This document shows, one piece after another, positions 1 through 8,386 of a stretch of 64,000 nt of DNA. The DNA is taken from the NCBI RefSeq assembly GCF_016774335.1, contig NZ_JAETWA010000026.1:87900-151899 (forward strand). Reading direction: 5' to 3'. The translations under genes were made by a program, and so were the position numbers. Position 1 is the first letter of the stretch. Every line of letters starts with the position of its first letter. The notes under the pieces are model-generated. The model saw only the letters and a list, made by a program, of their open reading frames with translations. It did not search any database and had not been told where the DNA came from. The stretch is from Luteimonas saliphila. Its GTDB lineage: Bacteria; Pseudomonadota; Gammaproteobacteria; Xanthomonadales; Xanthomonadaceae.

Positions 1-65
1 GGCGCGACAACGGCGCGTCGCGACCTGCCGCACGCTGCGGCATACGCCATGAGGGAAGCGAAACC

Positions 66-878
66 TCAGTCCGGGTTCGCGGCAACCGGAATGGCGTCGC
101 CCCGCGCAACGTCGTCGCGCGCGGGAGGCTCCGCGGCTTCGAGCAATCGCAGCGGTTTGCCGTCGTAGCGGTAGTCCAGCGCATCCTGCAGCGTGCGCAT
201 CGTCGCGACCTGCGTGCACATCGTTTCCGCGCGGGCTTCGAGCGCGGCGATGCGCGCTTCCAGTTGCTGTTCGAGCTCGGCTTCCATCTTCTCGGCGCGG
301 CGTTCGATGCGCTCCGCGCCGCCGGGGGTGAAGACCGCCCACAGCACGCTGCGGCCGATGCTCGAGGCCATGCTCTCGGCGGCGGCCTCGACGCGCGCCT
401 CGAACTCTTCGCCGAACACGTCCTGGTCCCAGCGCCCGGTGCCGAGCGTGCGGTCGACGTGGGCCAGCGTGTCCTTGCGGAAATCGTCGAGCCTGCGGGC
501 CTTGCGCTTGCTGCCGGTGATCGCCTCGACCGCGGCGGCCAGCGAGTCGAAGGTGACTCCGACGGTTTCGCGCGCGAGGTCGGCGACCTGCGGCATCAGC
601 ACGCGCGATTCGTCTTCCAGCTGCCGCAGGCGCTGCGCGTCCGCGGCGCTGACCGCCTGCACCTGACGGTCGATGCTCAGCTCGCCGTCGTGGAAGAAGA
701 TCTCCTTCGGCACGCCGGCCTCGCGGTACAGCCACACGCCGCCGCCGTCGACCAGCACGTTGTAGCCGGTCGCCAGGCCGCACCGGGTCGAGGACAGCTC
801 CGGCTTCGGTGGATCGGCGCGGGCGAGCGCGGGCAGGGCGAGCAGGGCGACGAGGGCGACGATGGACAGCAGGCGCAT
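66..878 (-). CDS. DUF2884 (YggN-like) exported protein
   Basis: This is a 270-residue protein of unknown function. Residues 1-21 form a signal peptide with an Ala-Arg-Ala cleavage site, so it is probably periplasmic. The body resembles the DUF2884/YggN family: an early Cys (about residue 31), a short beta-type segment ending in a 'DGEL' turn, then a long charged helical region. The last third is rich in Glu, Arg and Ala and probably forms a coiled coil ending at a second Cys. The ATG at 878 was preferred over a longer frame from 1001 because the signal peptide begins there. It lies in the chromosomal flank, co-oriented with xthA but 220 bp away, so probably transcribed separately. Family assignment is by pattern only. 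Confidence 0.7.
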   Translation of the reverse strand: MRLLSIVALVALLALPALARADPPKPELSSTRCGLATGYNVLVDGGGVWLYREAGVPKEIFFHDGELSIDRQVQAVSAADAQRLRQLEDESRVLMPQVADLARETVGVTFDSLAAAVEAITGSKRKARRLDDFRKDTLAHVDRTLGTGRWDQDVFGEEFEARVEAAAESMASSIGRSVLWAVFTPGGAERIERRAEKMEAELEQQLEARIAALEARAETMCTQVATMRTLQDALDYRYDGKPLRLLEAAEPPARDDVARGDAIPVAANPD

Positions 879-1098
879 GGCGATCAGGGAGCCGGGCGAT
901 GGTCCCCAGCATCGCCACGGAGGCTTCCGCACACATGTGTGGAAAGTCAGCATGACCATCGGGAATGCCGGGGAGGACCCAACCACGTCAGATACCGACA
1001 TCCCGAGCGTTGGCGGGGGATCCGCGTTCTCCAGCCCGCCAGGGTGATCCTTCCCCCGGATCGAGCCCGGGGTCGGTCTGCCAGCCGGTGCGGAACGA
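879..1098. other. Intergenic region between xthA and the DUF2884 gene
   Basis: No gene is seen here. A perfect 12-bp palindrome (CACACATGTGTG) lies at 930-941, just upstream of the DUF2884 gene, and could be a regulator site. An imperfect GC-rich dyad near 1015-1065 lies downstream of xthA but has no T-run, so it is a weak terminator candidate. Confidence 0.3.
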
Positions 1099-1872
1099 TC
1101 AGCCCGCGAGCGTCACCCACGCCGGGGCGTGGTCGCTCGGGCGTTCCCAAGTACGCGGTTCCCGGTCGATGCCGGCTGCGACCGCCTGCGTCCGCAACGC
1201 GTCGGAGACCAGGGTCAGGTCGATGCGCAGGCCGAGGTTGCGGCGGAACGCGGCCTGGCGGTAGTCCCACCAGCTGAAGACGCCGGCCTCGTGGTTGTGC
1301 AGGCGGAACGCGTCGTGCAGGCCCAGTGCCTGCAACCGGCGCAGCGCCTCGCGCTCGGCGACCGAGGTGAGGATGTGGCCGTCGTTCCAGACCAGCGGAT
1401 CGTGCACGTCGCGGTCCTCGGGGGCGATGTTGAAATCGCCCATCACCACCAGCTTCGGGTGCCGTTGCAGCTCGTCCGCGAGCCAGCCGTGTACCGCGTC
1501 CAGCCAGCGCAGCTTGTAGGCGTACTTCTCGGTACCCACGTCCTGGCCGTTGACCACGTACAGGTTGACGATGCGCACGCCGTCGACGGTCGCGGCGATC
1601 ACCCGCTTCTGGTCGTCCTCGAAACCCGGGATGCCGGCCTGCAGGTCCTCGATCGACCGCTCGCGCGCCAGGATCGCCACGCCGTTGTAGGTCTTCTGGC
1701 CGTGGAACACGCTGCGGTAGCCGAGCCCGGCCAGCGCCGTGTCCGGGAAGCGCGCGTCCTCGAGCTTGGTCTCCTGCAGGCCGACCACGTCGGGCGCGGT
1801 ATCGCGCAACCATTGTTCCAGGTGCGGCAGACGCACGTTGAGCGAGTTGACGTTCCAGCTGGCAATCTTCAT
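1099..1872 (-). CDS. xthA: Exodeoxyribonuclease III (class II AP endonuclease)
   Basis: Exonuclease III repairs DNA by cutting 5' to abasic sites and removing 3' blocking groups. The 257-residue protein has the usual length and all family motifs in order: the N-terminal IASWNVNS strand (Asn7), Glu34 in LQETKLED, the central GDFN and catalytic Asp/Asn region with [12 protein letters not shown], and the C-terminal SDHAPAW with the catalytic Asp-His. The first codons come from the integrated element: the crossover core lies at 1856-1863, inside codons 4-6. The original chromosomal start (MRIAS) is stranded at 49471. The ATG overlaps the TGA of a short integrase-like remnant frame, so translation may be coupled to it. 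Transcription must now start within the element's left end. Confidence 0.97.
   Translation of the reverse strand: MKIASWNVNSLNVRLPHLEQWLRDTAPDVVGLQETKLEDARFPDTALAGLGYRSVFHGQKTYNGVAILARERSIEDLQAGIPGFEDDQKRVIAATVDGVRIVNLYVVNGQDVGTEKYAYKLRWLDAVHGWLADELQRHPKLVVMGDFNIAPEDRDVHDPLVWNDGHILTSVAEREALRRLQALGLHDAFRLHNHEAGVFSWWDYRQAAFRRNLGLRIDLTLVSDALRTQAVAAGIDREPRTWERPSDHAPAWVTLAG
1856..1863. other. attL core, CAGCTGGC
   Basis: This octamer is repeated at 49455-49462. It lies within xthA codons 4-6 (Ala-Ser-Trp). Everything to its left is intact xthA, and everything to its right is element DNA of lower GC. Beyond the core the two ends share 'AT' and a start codon three codons before it, so insertion preserves the reading frame and start of xthA. 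Confidence 0.8.
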
Positions 1873-1946
1873 ACAGCATTTAACCTATTGAATTTGCTTG
1901 CTTTTAATTTTTCGGTTCGCTGCGATACCCCCAGCGATACCCCCAA
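1869..1946 (-). pseudogene. Remnant of an integrase N-terminus upstream of xthA
   Basis: A 25-codon frame from a TTG at 1946 reads leftward and ends in a TGA that overlaps the xthA ATG. It encodes the pattern LGVSLGVSQ followed by EKLKAS, which resembles the extreme N-terminus of P4-type integrases. The active integrase at the right end carries the same GV-LGV pattern from a similar DNA repeat. It is too short to be functional as a recombinase. It may be a leftover of an earlier element in the same site, or it may simply act as a leader for xthA. Confidence 0.45.
1922..1945. repeat. Perfect tandem 12-bp repeat near the left end
   Basis: Two exact head-to-tail copies of GCGATACCCCCA. A near-identical pair (CGTACCCCCAA type, also 12-bp period) lies at 49304-49327 beside the integrase start, in the same orientation. 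The shared sequence and spacing fit arm-type binding sites for the integrase or an excision factor, or shared ancestry of two integrase gene starts. Confidence 0.6.
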
Positions 1947-1957
1947 ATTTCGACAGT

Positions 1958-1964
1958 AGCTGGC
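1958..1964. other. Second att-like core (AGCTGGC)
   Basis: This heptamer matches the attL and attR cores in the same orientation and, with the following G, matches attR over 8 bases. It lies about 95 bp inside attL. With the integrase-like remnant between the two cores, it fits a former tandem insertion whose inner element has been almost completely deleted. A 7-bp match alone could be chance. Confidence 0.4.
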
Positions 1965-2271
1965 GGGCAAGAAGCGCCGGCCACACACGCGGCCAGCCAG
2001 TTGCAGAGCCCATTTCACCACACCGCCTTGTTCAGCCGCGGTTGCCCGAAAAAGGTCGAATGACGAGTCCGAGGTCAGCGGGTCTCGATGCGGGCCCTAT
2101 TCCTACCCGGCGCAGCGCGGCGTATATTCGCCATTGGCTGCCGTCGCCTGCCGCACGCACCCTCCGGGGCAAGACGAAGACGGAACACACCGCAGACCCA
2201 ACCCTGAAACCATTGTTTCCATGGGCGGCCCGCAATGCGTGCACCGGACTTAGCGCCCAGGAGAACAAACA
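1965..2271. other. Intergenic left end of the element, no gene seen
   Basis: About 300 bp separate the att region from the first cargo gene. The frames present have no recognisable protein character. The region must contain the promoter of the gene at 2272, but no convincing -35/-10 pair was seen. A ribosome-binding site (GGAG) lies at about 2259-2262. Confidence 0.4.
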
Positions 2272-3783
2272 ATGGATATCCCGCAGTTGAAGCTGCTGGC
2301 AGGCCATATCCGTGGCCTGCTTCAGCAATCGTCATGCTTGGTGGGACACAGCCAAGCGCTGGATCTGATCGCCGCATTGCCGGGGCTGCGTAACTGGCCG
2401 GAAGTGATGGCCTTCCCGGAACGTGTGGCCGCCTGCGAACTCGACACGACGTCCGCCTCGCGACTCGCTTACCGGATCAACAAGAGATTCTCGGTGGAGG
2501 TCGAGCCGAAGCAATTGCTGGCCTCGCTCGCTCACGATGGGGTCACAGCTTCGCGCAGCGTGCTGCAAGTATGGCCGGGCGGCCCCTTGCCGGGCGTCTA
2601 CGTGACGACATCGGAACAGGCGATCGATGCCTTGCTCGCACGCTACGAGGACGCTACCGACGGTGGCCTGGTCTACGCCGAGCAGGCTGCCAACGGATGG
2701 CAAGGCAGCATCGATCTTGGCGAGTACGGCTTATGGTCGTCGGGGATCGACCGGTTGCCGAGTGGAACCTTGTTGGTCGTCGGCCCTCTCAAGCTGGACC
2801 AGTCCACGTGGAAGGATTCCGCGGAGCGGCTGGAGATGGCATGCCTGCACGCGCTCAATTCGGAACACCGCGTGGCTGTTCTGGTGGATACGCCAACGCC
2901 GGATCGGCTCTGCGAAGACCTCGACTTGATGGTCCGGACGGTGCGGGAAGAAGAATCCGATACCCCCACGGCATTGCAGGGTGTCGTCACCGACGAGGGC
3001 GAGCTTCAGGATCGTCGGCCGTTTGCGAGAGGGTATCCCAAGCCTGTGCTGATCAAGGCGCAAGCGGATACAGGCGCGATTCCGAGAGCAGCACTGGAGC
3101 CGTTGCGTCGCGAACTTGCGTCGCGCACGCATGGCATGGTGCTATTCGGAGCGTCGAGAATCACCGACCACACCGCATACGAGCAGCTGTCTGCTGCGCT
3201 GGCGCTGACGGAACATGCCGGTCCCGCAGCTCGGATCATGCCGAGGCACCGGGGCACGCCAGCCAAGGACTGGATGGTGCCAGAGCCGATCAAACAGTTA
3301 CCGTTCCTGCCGTCCATCGATAGCGCGTATGCGCAAGGTTATCGGCGCATGCTGGTCGATGCGCACTACACGGAAGGGGACGCCTGGCTGGACTATGACG
3401 ACGTCCTGTTCATGGGGGCAACCTACGGCCATGACGTAAAGGAAGTGGCATTGCACCTGGTCGCCAGGAGCGGTCGAAGGGAGACCAAGGCTCTGCAGGA
3501 CATCGTTGCTGTGCTCGGTCTATTGCATGTTCAAGGCAAGAAAGGCACGGCCGTCGCAACTGATTTGTTCCTACGGGGAGACGCGGTGGGTCCGATGGGG
3601 ACAGAGTGGGACGAATTCGAGGAATTCCTGAAATCTCACCGGGTCGTTCGCTGGGAAGACGAGTTGTCCGGTCTGCTGGACGCCGGTACGGTTACCGCGG
3701 CCAGCGTGAAGAAGTCGAATCCGCGGAACAACTATTTGGCGGATTTCCTCGCGCTGCGCAGGGGAATGAAGAAGGCGTCTTAA
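2272..3783 (+). CDS. Glyoxalase-related domain protein of unknown function
   Basis: This 503-residue protein opens with a domain of about 90 residues that resembles the 'glyoxalase-related protein' module. The features are a helix beginning LKLLAGHIRGLL, a SQALDLIA motif, and the typical GLRNWPEVMA segment. The remaining 400 residues are not recognised, although the C-terminal end (last about 100 residues) is charged and includes a DDVLFMGATYGH segment. No signal peptide or membrane segment is visible. The start has a good GGAG site 9 bp upstream. It is the first gene of the accessory zone and is followed by a probable terminator at 3793. Such modules are common in mobile-element cargo, but the function is unknown. 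Confidence 0.7.
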   Translation: MDIPQLKLLAGHIRGLLQQSSCLVGHSQALDLIAALPGLRNWPEVMAFPERVAACELDTTSASRLAYRINKRFSVEVEPKQLLASLAHDGVTASRSVLQVWPGGPLPGVYVTTSEQAIDALLARYEDATDGGLVYAEQAANGWQGSIDLGEYGLWSSGIDRLPSGTLLVVGPLKLDQSTWKDSAERLEMACLHALNSEHRVAVLVDTPTPDRLCEDLDLMVRTVREEESDTPTALQGVVTDEGELQDRRPFARGYPKPVLIKAQADTGAIPRAALEPLRRELASRTHGMVLFGASRITDHTAYEQLSAALALTEHAGPAARIMPRHRGTPAKDWMVPEPIKQLPFLPSIDSAYAQGYRRMLVDAHYTEGDAWLDYDDVLFMGATYGHDVKEVALHLVARSGRRETKALQDIVAVLGLLHVQGKKGTAVATDLFLRGDAVGPMGTEWDEFEEFLKSHRVVRWEDELSGLLDAGTVTAASVKKSNPRNNYLADFLALRRGMKKAS

Positions 3784-3792
3784 TCGTCCATG

Positions 3793-3825
3793 CCGGCCCT
3801 GCTGCGCTGCGGGGCCGGTTCCTTT
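3793..3825 (+). terminator. Probable intrinsic terminator
   Basis: A stem of CCGGCCC (3793-3799) and GGGCCGG (3812-3818) is followed by TTCCTTT, ten bases after the stop codon of the preceding gene. The U-run is interrupted, so termination may be partial. Confidence 0.55.
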
Positions 3826-3871
3826 CATTGCTGCCACTTCGTAGCACAAGTTTGAATCGGGGCTTGGTCAG

Positions 3872-4339
3872 ATGGGAATGTCCTTTGTGGAGTACTGCAT
3901 AGCAGCAGTCGGTTGCTACTCCGCCTTGCCACATGATGAGCGTGAACGCCTGCACGCATGGGAAGCGGAACACTTGGATGGATCTGGGGCCTACGGCACG
4001 ATCGATTGGCCTGGTTGGGAAAAGTATCTCGGTAAGTTCGAGCTGCCACCGCCGAGGGTGAGGGACACATTCGGTTACGTCTACCTGATCCAGTCGACTA
4101 CCGGCTATTGCAAGATCGGATCGTCTCGCTCCGTTCCTAACAGGGTGCGCCAGCTACAGTGCGCGAATCCAGAGCCCCTTACCCTCCTCCATCAATTCCC
4201 TTCCGCCGACGCGCAGCAGGACGAGTCCTCACTGCATGCCAGGTTCGCCCCGAGGTGTGTCCGCAATGAATGGTTCGCATTGACTGAAGCGGATATAGCG
4301 AGCATACGTGCCTTGGGCCAACCTGATGGCCAGCGGTAG
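3872..4339 (+). CDS. GIY-YIG family protein (T5orf172/MUG113 type)
   Basis: The C-terminal 90 residues of this 155-residue protein form a T5orf172-like GIY-YIG domain. YVYLIQS at about residue 69 is the first strand, and YCKIGSS replaces the classical YIG motif. They are followed by an R-x-x-x-L helix and a FAPRCVRNEWFAL segment near the end, where the RxEWF-type motif is typical of the family. The N-terminal 60 residues are not recognised. Members are predicted nucleases found in phages and mobile elements. It lies 57 bp ahead of the OLD-family gene on the same strand, so the two may share a transcript. Confidence 0.75.
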   Translation: MGMSFVEYCIAAVGCYSALPHDERERLHAWEAEHLDGSGAYGTIDWPGWEKYLGKFELPPPRVRDTFGYVYLIQSTTGYCKIGSSRSVPNRVRQLQCANPEPLTLLHQFPSADAQQDESSLHARFAPRCVRNEWFALTEADIASIRALGQPDGQR

Positions 4340-4395
4340 ATTCACGTAGATCAGCGGCGAGCGTTTGTACTAGTGCTGGATTGGGGGAATCATCA

Positions 4396-6225
4396 ATGCG
4401 TTTGAAGACCGTCAAGCTTACGAACTTTCGAGGATATCGAGGGACGACTGTCATTCCGATCGACGAGGCGATAACCGGTATCGTCGGCCGCAATGACTAC
4501 GGCAAGTCGACCATCCTCGAAGCATTGGCCATCTTCTTTGAGACCGATGGAGCCAAGGCAGACAAGAGCGACATGAATTGCTTCGGCCTCGCAGATGGTG
4601 GCGACAAGTTCGAGATCGCCTGCGAGTTCGAGGATCTGCCGGCATCCTTGGTGCTGGACGAAAACATCGAGACCACCTTGGCGCGGGAGCTTCTTCTCAA
4701 TGCCAGCGGCGCCTTGGAGGTGGTCAAAACCTTTAAAGCGAGCACGGGCAAGGTCGAACAAACGGCCATTCGGTGCGAGCACCCCGTCGACCAGGAGCTT
4801 GGTACGCTCCTTAGTTTGAAGATTGCCGACCTCAAGCGACTTGGTGAGCAGAGGGGCGTCGGTAATGCTGTTGCGGACAAACGCGTGGCGTCCCTGTGGC
4901 GAGAGGCGATTCGTGATTCGGCTGCGCCGATTGCGTGTCAGGAAACCCTGCTCGATGTGGACAAGGGGCTATCGACCGAGGGCAAGTCAATCTGGACCAA
5001 GATCCAGGATCAGTTGCCGACTTTCGCCCTGTTCAAGTCGGATAGGGAAAGCAGCGACGGGGATGCGGAAGCGAAGAACCCTCTGCAGCAAGCCGTCAAG
5101 GAAGCGCAGGCGGCACTGCGGGAGCAGATCAGCGCGTTGGAGCAGCAGATCGAGGCCAGCGTGTTGGACGTGGCTGCCCGGACCTTGGACAAGTTGAAGG
5201 AGATGGCTCCCGAGCTTGCCAACGAGCTGACGCCCAGGTTCAAGGAGAAGCCCAAGTGGACCTTCAGTTTCACTCTGGATGGCGAGAACGGTATCCCTAT
5301 CAACAAGAGAGGAAGCGGAGTACGCCGGCTGATTCTCCTGAACTTCTTCCGCGCCGAGGCGGAAAAGGCAGTGGTTGGAACGCAACGCAACGTGATCTAC
5401 GCGATCGAGGAGCCGGAGACGTCGCAGCATCCCAACTACCAGATGATGCTCATGAAGGCCCTGTTGGCGCTGTCGAGCCAACCGAACCGCCAGATCGTCA
5501 TTACCACGCATGTGCCTGCGCTGGCCGGCTTGATCCCCATCGAGGGCATTCGGTACGTCACCAGAGATGGAGCAGGCGTGCCTGTCGTCAAGATGCCGGA
5601 AACGGATGTGCTCAGGGAGGCTGCTGAGAGTCTCGGCGTGCTACCCGAGACCGGGATGGAACGGGCGAGGGGCGTGGTGCTTGTGGAAGGCAGGGCGGAT
5701 GTCATGTTCCTGCGCCACACATCGCTTGTTTTGAGGGACGCCGGGCATTGCCGATCCAGCCTGGAAGATGTCGGGATCGTTCCGATCCCAATCGGCGGAT
5801 GCGGCAGTGTGAAGCACTGGGTGACTCTCAATCTCGCCGACGATCTCGGTGTTCCTTGGTGCGTGTTCCTCGACTCTGACATCGGCGGCGACGCTGTCGC
5901 CGTGAGATCCATCCAAAGGCGGAGGCAGGAGGTCGAAGGACGTGGACGAGCCTTTTATGCCACCCGGAAACGGGAGATCGAGAACTACCTGTGCGCGGAC
6001 ATGATCCGGGACGAAACCGGAGCTGTGGTCGTGTTCACCGACACCTGCGATGCCAAGAGGATCATCGGCGCGGCGTTGGGAATCAAAGCCGATGATGTCA
6101 TCGACAGGCTATGGCCAAGCATGACCGCGGAGAAGATGATTCAGCGATCGCGCTACCTGGATAACGGCGATGAAAGGTCTGAATTGAAAGAACTAATCGA
6201 AGGGATACTTGGTTTGGTCGCCTGA
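4396..6225 (+). CDS. OLD-family ATP-dependent endonuclease (AAA ATPase + TOPRIM)
   Basis: The 609-residue protein has an SMC/RecF-like ATPase half and a TOPRIM half. Walker A is GRNDYGKST at residues 31-39, the Walker B region reads VIYAIEEPETSQHP, and a coiled-coil insert rich in Gln and Glu lies between them. The TOPRIM domain shows VLVEGRADVMF at about residue 430 and the acidic pair in FLDSD at about 490. This is the architecture of class 1 OLD nucleases and of Gabija GajA. No UvrD-like GajB lies next to it, so it is better called an orphan OLD nuclease. The ATG at 4396 has a GGGGGAA site and suits the N-terminal strand. A role in phage or plasmid defence is inferred from family and neighbours. 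Confidence 0.88.
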   Translation: MRLKTVKLTNFRGYRGTTVIPIDEAITGIVGRNDYGKSTILEALAIFFETDGAKADKSDMNCFGLADGGDKFEIACEFEDLPASLVLDENIETTLARELLLNASGALEVVKTFKASTGKVEQTAIRCEHPVDQELGTLLSLKIADLKRLGEQRGVGNAVADKRVASLWREAIRDSAAPIACQETLLDVDKGLSTEGKSIWTKIQDQLPTFALFKSDRESSDGDAEAKNPLQQAVKEAQAALREQISALEQQIEASVLDVAARTLDKLKEMAPELANELTPRFKEKPKWTFSFTLDGENGIPINKRGSGVRRLILLNFFRAEAEKAVVGTQRNVIYAIEEPETSQHPNYQMMLMKALLALSSQPNRQIVITTHVPALAGLIPIEGIRYVTRDGAGVPVVKMPETDVLREAAESLGVLPETGMERARGVVLVEGRADVMFLRHTSLVLRDAGHCRSSLEDVGIVPIPIGGCGSVKHWVTLNLADDLGVPWCVFLDSDIGGDAVAVRSIQRRRQEVEGRGRAFYATRKREIENYLCADMIRDETGAVVVFTDTCDAKRIIGAALGIKADDVIDRLWPSMTAEKMIQRSRYLDNGDERSELKELIEGILGLVA

Positions 6226-6266
6226 GCGAAAGCCAGGACCCGTGGTCCGAAGGCTGAAATGGTTGT

Positions 6267-7424
6267 TCAGATCTCCTTGAACTCGATAATGTCTCCATCC
6301 GTGAGCGTCGGCATCTGCGGCTCCACCGGTGAACGGAGCGATAGAGCGATCGCGAGCTGAACAAATCGGTCGAACGTCGTGGCTAAGTACTCCAACGCAT
6401 CCGGTTCATGAGAGCGGTTCGGTTCTGTCGGTTCAATGGGGATGGTCGGTGTACGCGCGGCGGAACCTGAAGAGCGCTGTCGAACCAGCAGCTCCGGGTC
6501 ACGCGGGAGCGGGTAATAAAGTTGCGGCACCGAACGCGCATAGAGAGTGCGCGTGTCCTGGTACGTGTGGTGAACGCCTTGGACGCTTCGAAGTGAAGCG
6601 GCGTGGGTGAACAGGTTGCGATAGCTCGTGAACACAGAAATCCAGCCTCCGGCATCGCCCGCGGCGCGAAGCTTGGCTGTGAGATCGGGATCAGGCGTGG
6701 AGTCGCGTTTGAGCTTGTCCAGCAATCCCTTGTAGGTTGCGATGCCGTCATGTCCAAAAATGTGCTCTGCGGCGAACTCGGCGAGCAAGTCGCGTAGCAC
6801 GGCCAGTTGCCAGAAGAAACTGTGGATGGCCGGATACACTGCTTGCGAATGGCTGTCGGAGAAGCAGCGGGATGGAAGCTCCCAGGTTTCCGCGTCCTGC
6901 GCACCCAATTGGACGGCATAAGCTTTGCAAAGGTTTTGCAGGTGGGTCTGACATTCATCGACAGCGCAGGCGATGCGGTCTGCAAGATCGGCCAAGCGCG
7001 TCTGGCTTGCGACTTCAGCACCGTGGCTCACCATGTTCCAGCGGTCGTGAGCCTGCTTGGCTCCCCACCAGTACTCTGCGTCCTGCCATGCCATGAAAAG
7101 CGGAACACGTCGACCAGTCAATTCGTCCGTGAGCTGGTAGGCAGTGATGCCCAGGATTGGCAGGCCGCATGTAGATAGGCAGGAGAACAGCTTGTCCAAC
7201 TGCAGCGATTGCAGCGAAGCGAACACCAGCTCGTTTAGTCCGTGAGTGTGGTCGAGCTGGCACTTGCTCGCGCTGTAGAGCGCGACTTGGCCGCCGCCAA
7301 ACCATACCTGGTATGCCAGTGCCGGCGGAGATCGGTAGTTCATGTCAGGGAAACGGAAGGTGGCGGCGTCGACCATGGCGCGGAGGATGTCTGTGCGTTG
7401 CAAGAAGTATTCATCATGGCGCAC
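6267..7424 (-). CDS. Unknown protein with a HEPN-like Rx4H motif
   Basis: This is a 385-residue soluble protein not assigned to a named family. Two features stand out: a helix-rich middle region, and the segment YRNLFTHAASL near residue 268, which fits the R-x4-H signature of HEPN ribonucleases and of many abortive-infection proteins. The last 90 residues include a Pro/Thr/Ser-rich linker. The GTG start is the only start after an in-frame stop. It lies convergent to the OLD nuclease (41 bp between ends) and 90 bp downstream of abiEii on the same strand, so it could be transcribed with the AbiE pair. HEPN assignment rests on the motif alone. Confidence 0.6.
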   Translation of the reverse strand: MRHDEYFLQRTDILRAMVDAATFRFPDMNYRSPPALAYQVWFGGGQVALYSASKCQLDHTHGLNELVFASLQSLQLDKLFSCLSTCGLPILGITAYQLTDELTGRRVPLFMAWQDAEYWWGAKQAHDRWNMVSHGAEVASQTRLADLADRIACAVDECQTHLQNLCKAYAVQLGAQDAETWELPSRCFSDSHSQAVYPAIHSFFWQLAVLRDLLAEFAAEHIFGHDGIATYKGLLDKLKRDSTPDPDLTAKLRAAGDAGGWISVFTSYRNLFTHAASLRSVQGVHHTYQDTRTLYARSVPQLYYPLPRDPELLVRQRSSGSAARTPTIPIEPTEPNRSHEPDALEYLATTFDRFVQLAIALSLRSPVEPQMPTLTDGDIIEFKEI

Positions 7425-7513
7425 TTCGCCGAGATCCTGTCAGGAGCTTGGCTGCCCATGAGGTCGAGCCACGTTCGTGCGTCGGCGATCCGATCACTGC
7501 AGCTCAATCTGGT

Positions 7514-8386
7514 TTAGGAGCGCTGCTGGGCGAAAAGCCGCAGTACAACCGGCATCAGCCGCGCCTCCAGCTCGGCGACCACCACGTCCAACGTCGGTGC
7601 CTCCTGTTCGACGTTGCGCGTGAACGCACGCCATTGGCTCTTGTGCGTGACGTCTTCTGCGAAGGTCGCGGTCAGCGCATCCGGCGTCGCGGCCGGCAGG
7701 GCAGTGCCCCGGCGCTCGAACGTGGCGCCAATCGCGCTGGCGAGCCGTTCGTGGTCGAGCTCCCGCGTCGTCAACAGCGCCCACACGTCGTAGTAATCCT
7801 TGACCCGCGAGTTGGCCAGGCCGAGCTTGACCATGGCCTCGAACTTCTCGGCGATCACCGTTTCGGGTGGATAGGCGAGCAGGTGCGGTGCCGGCATGTC
7901 CAGCAGCACGGGCAGGTCGATCTCCTGCAGGCCCGGCTCGGTCGCGTCGCCGAACCCGACGTCGATGACGATGGGGATGCGTGCGCCGGCCAGCGCCGCG
8001 GTCGTTCGCAGCCGCACGCCGCCGTAGTGCTGGTCGTCGCGGATCAGCTCCGCCTTCAGGGCATCGATGTCGTAGGCCAGGCCGTCGTCGACCGGGATCG
8101 CGGCAATCTCGCGGAACCGCGCCAGCAGGACATCCATCGACGGGTCGCCGAAGCCGAGGAAGTCGACGTCGCGGGTGGGTCGGTGCGGGCTGTCGAACCA
8201 GGTCGTGACCAGAAGCGCGCCCTTGAGCGCGTAGCGGTCGCGGTACGCCGACAGGCTCAAGCGATACAGCAGGCGTTCCAACGCGTAGCGGGTCAGCAGC
8301 TGGTCCAGCGGACGCTGCGTCTGGCGGGCGAGATTCAGCAATCGCGCGCGCACCGAGGCCGCGATGTTGGTCGGGGGCTTAGCCAT
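7514..8386 (-). CDS. AbiEii/AbiGii family nucleotidyltransferase toxin
   Basis: AbiEii is the toxin of the type IV AbiE toxin-antitoxin system, a nucleotidyltransferase that stops growth after phage infection. The 290-residue protein has the family signature: KGALLV followed by PTRDVDF with the paired Asp residues of motif I near residue 75, and the EKFEAMVKLG...RVKDYYDVW block near residue 170-195. The start overlaps the end of the antitoxin gene by 8 bp, as in typical AbiE operons. Length and motifs look intact, so it is probably active. The target is not predictable from sequence. Confidence 0.92.
   Translation of the reverse strand: MAKPPTNIAASVRARLLNLARQTQRPLDQLLTRYALERLLYRLSLSAYRDRYALKGALLVTTWFDSPHRPTRDVDFLGFGDPSMDVLLARFREIAAIPVDDGLAYDIDALKAELIRDDQHYGGVRLRTTAALAGARIPIVIDVGFGDATEPGLQEIDLPVLLDMPAPHLLAYPPETVIAEKFEAMVKLGLANSRVKDYYDVWALLTTRELDHERLASAIGATFERRGTALPAATPDALTATFAEDVTHKSQWRAFTRNVEQEAPTLDVVVAELEARLMPVVLRLFAQQRS

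Noticed and set aside
4396-6225. A Gabija defence system (GajA)
   Set aside because: The protein has the right domains, but no UvrD-like GajB gene lies on either side, so only an OLD-family call is supported.
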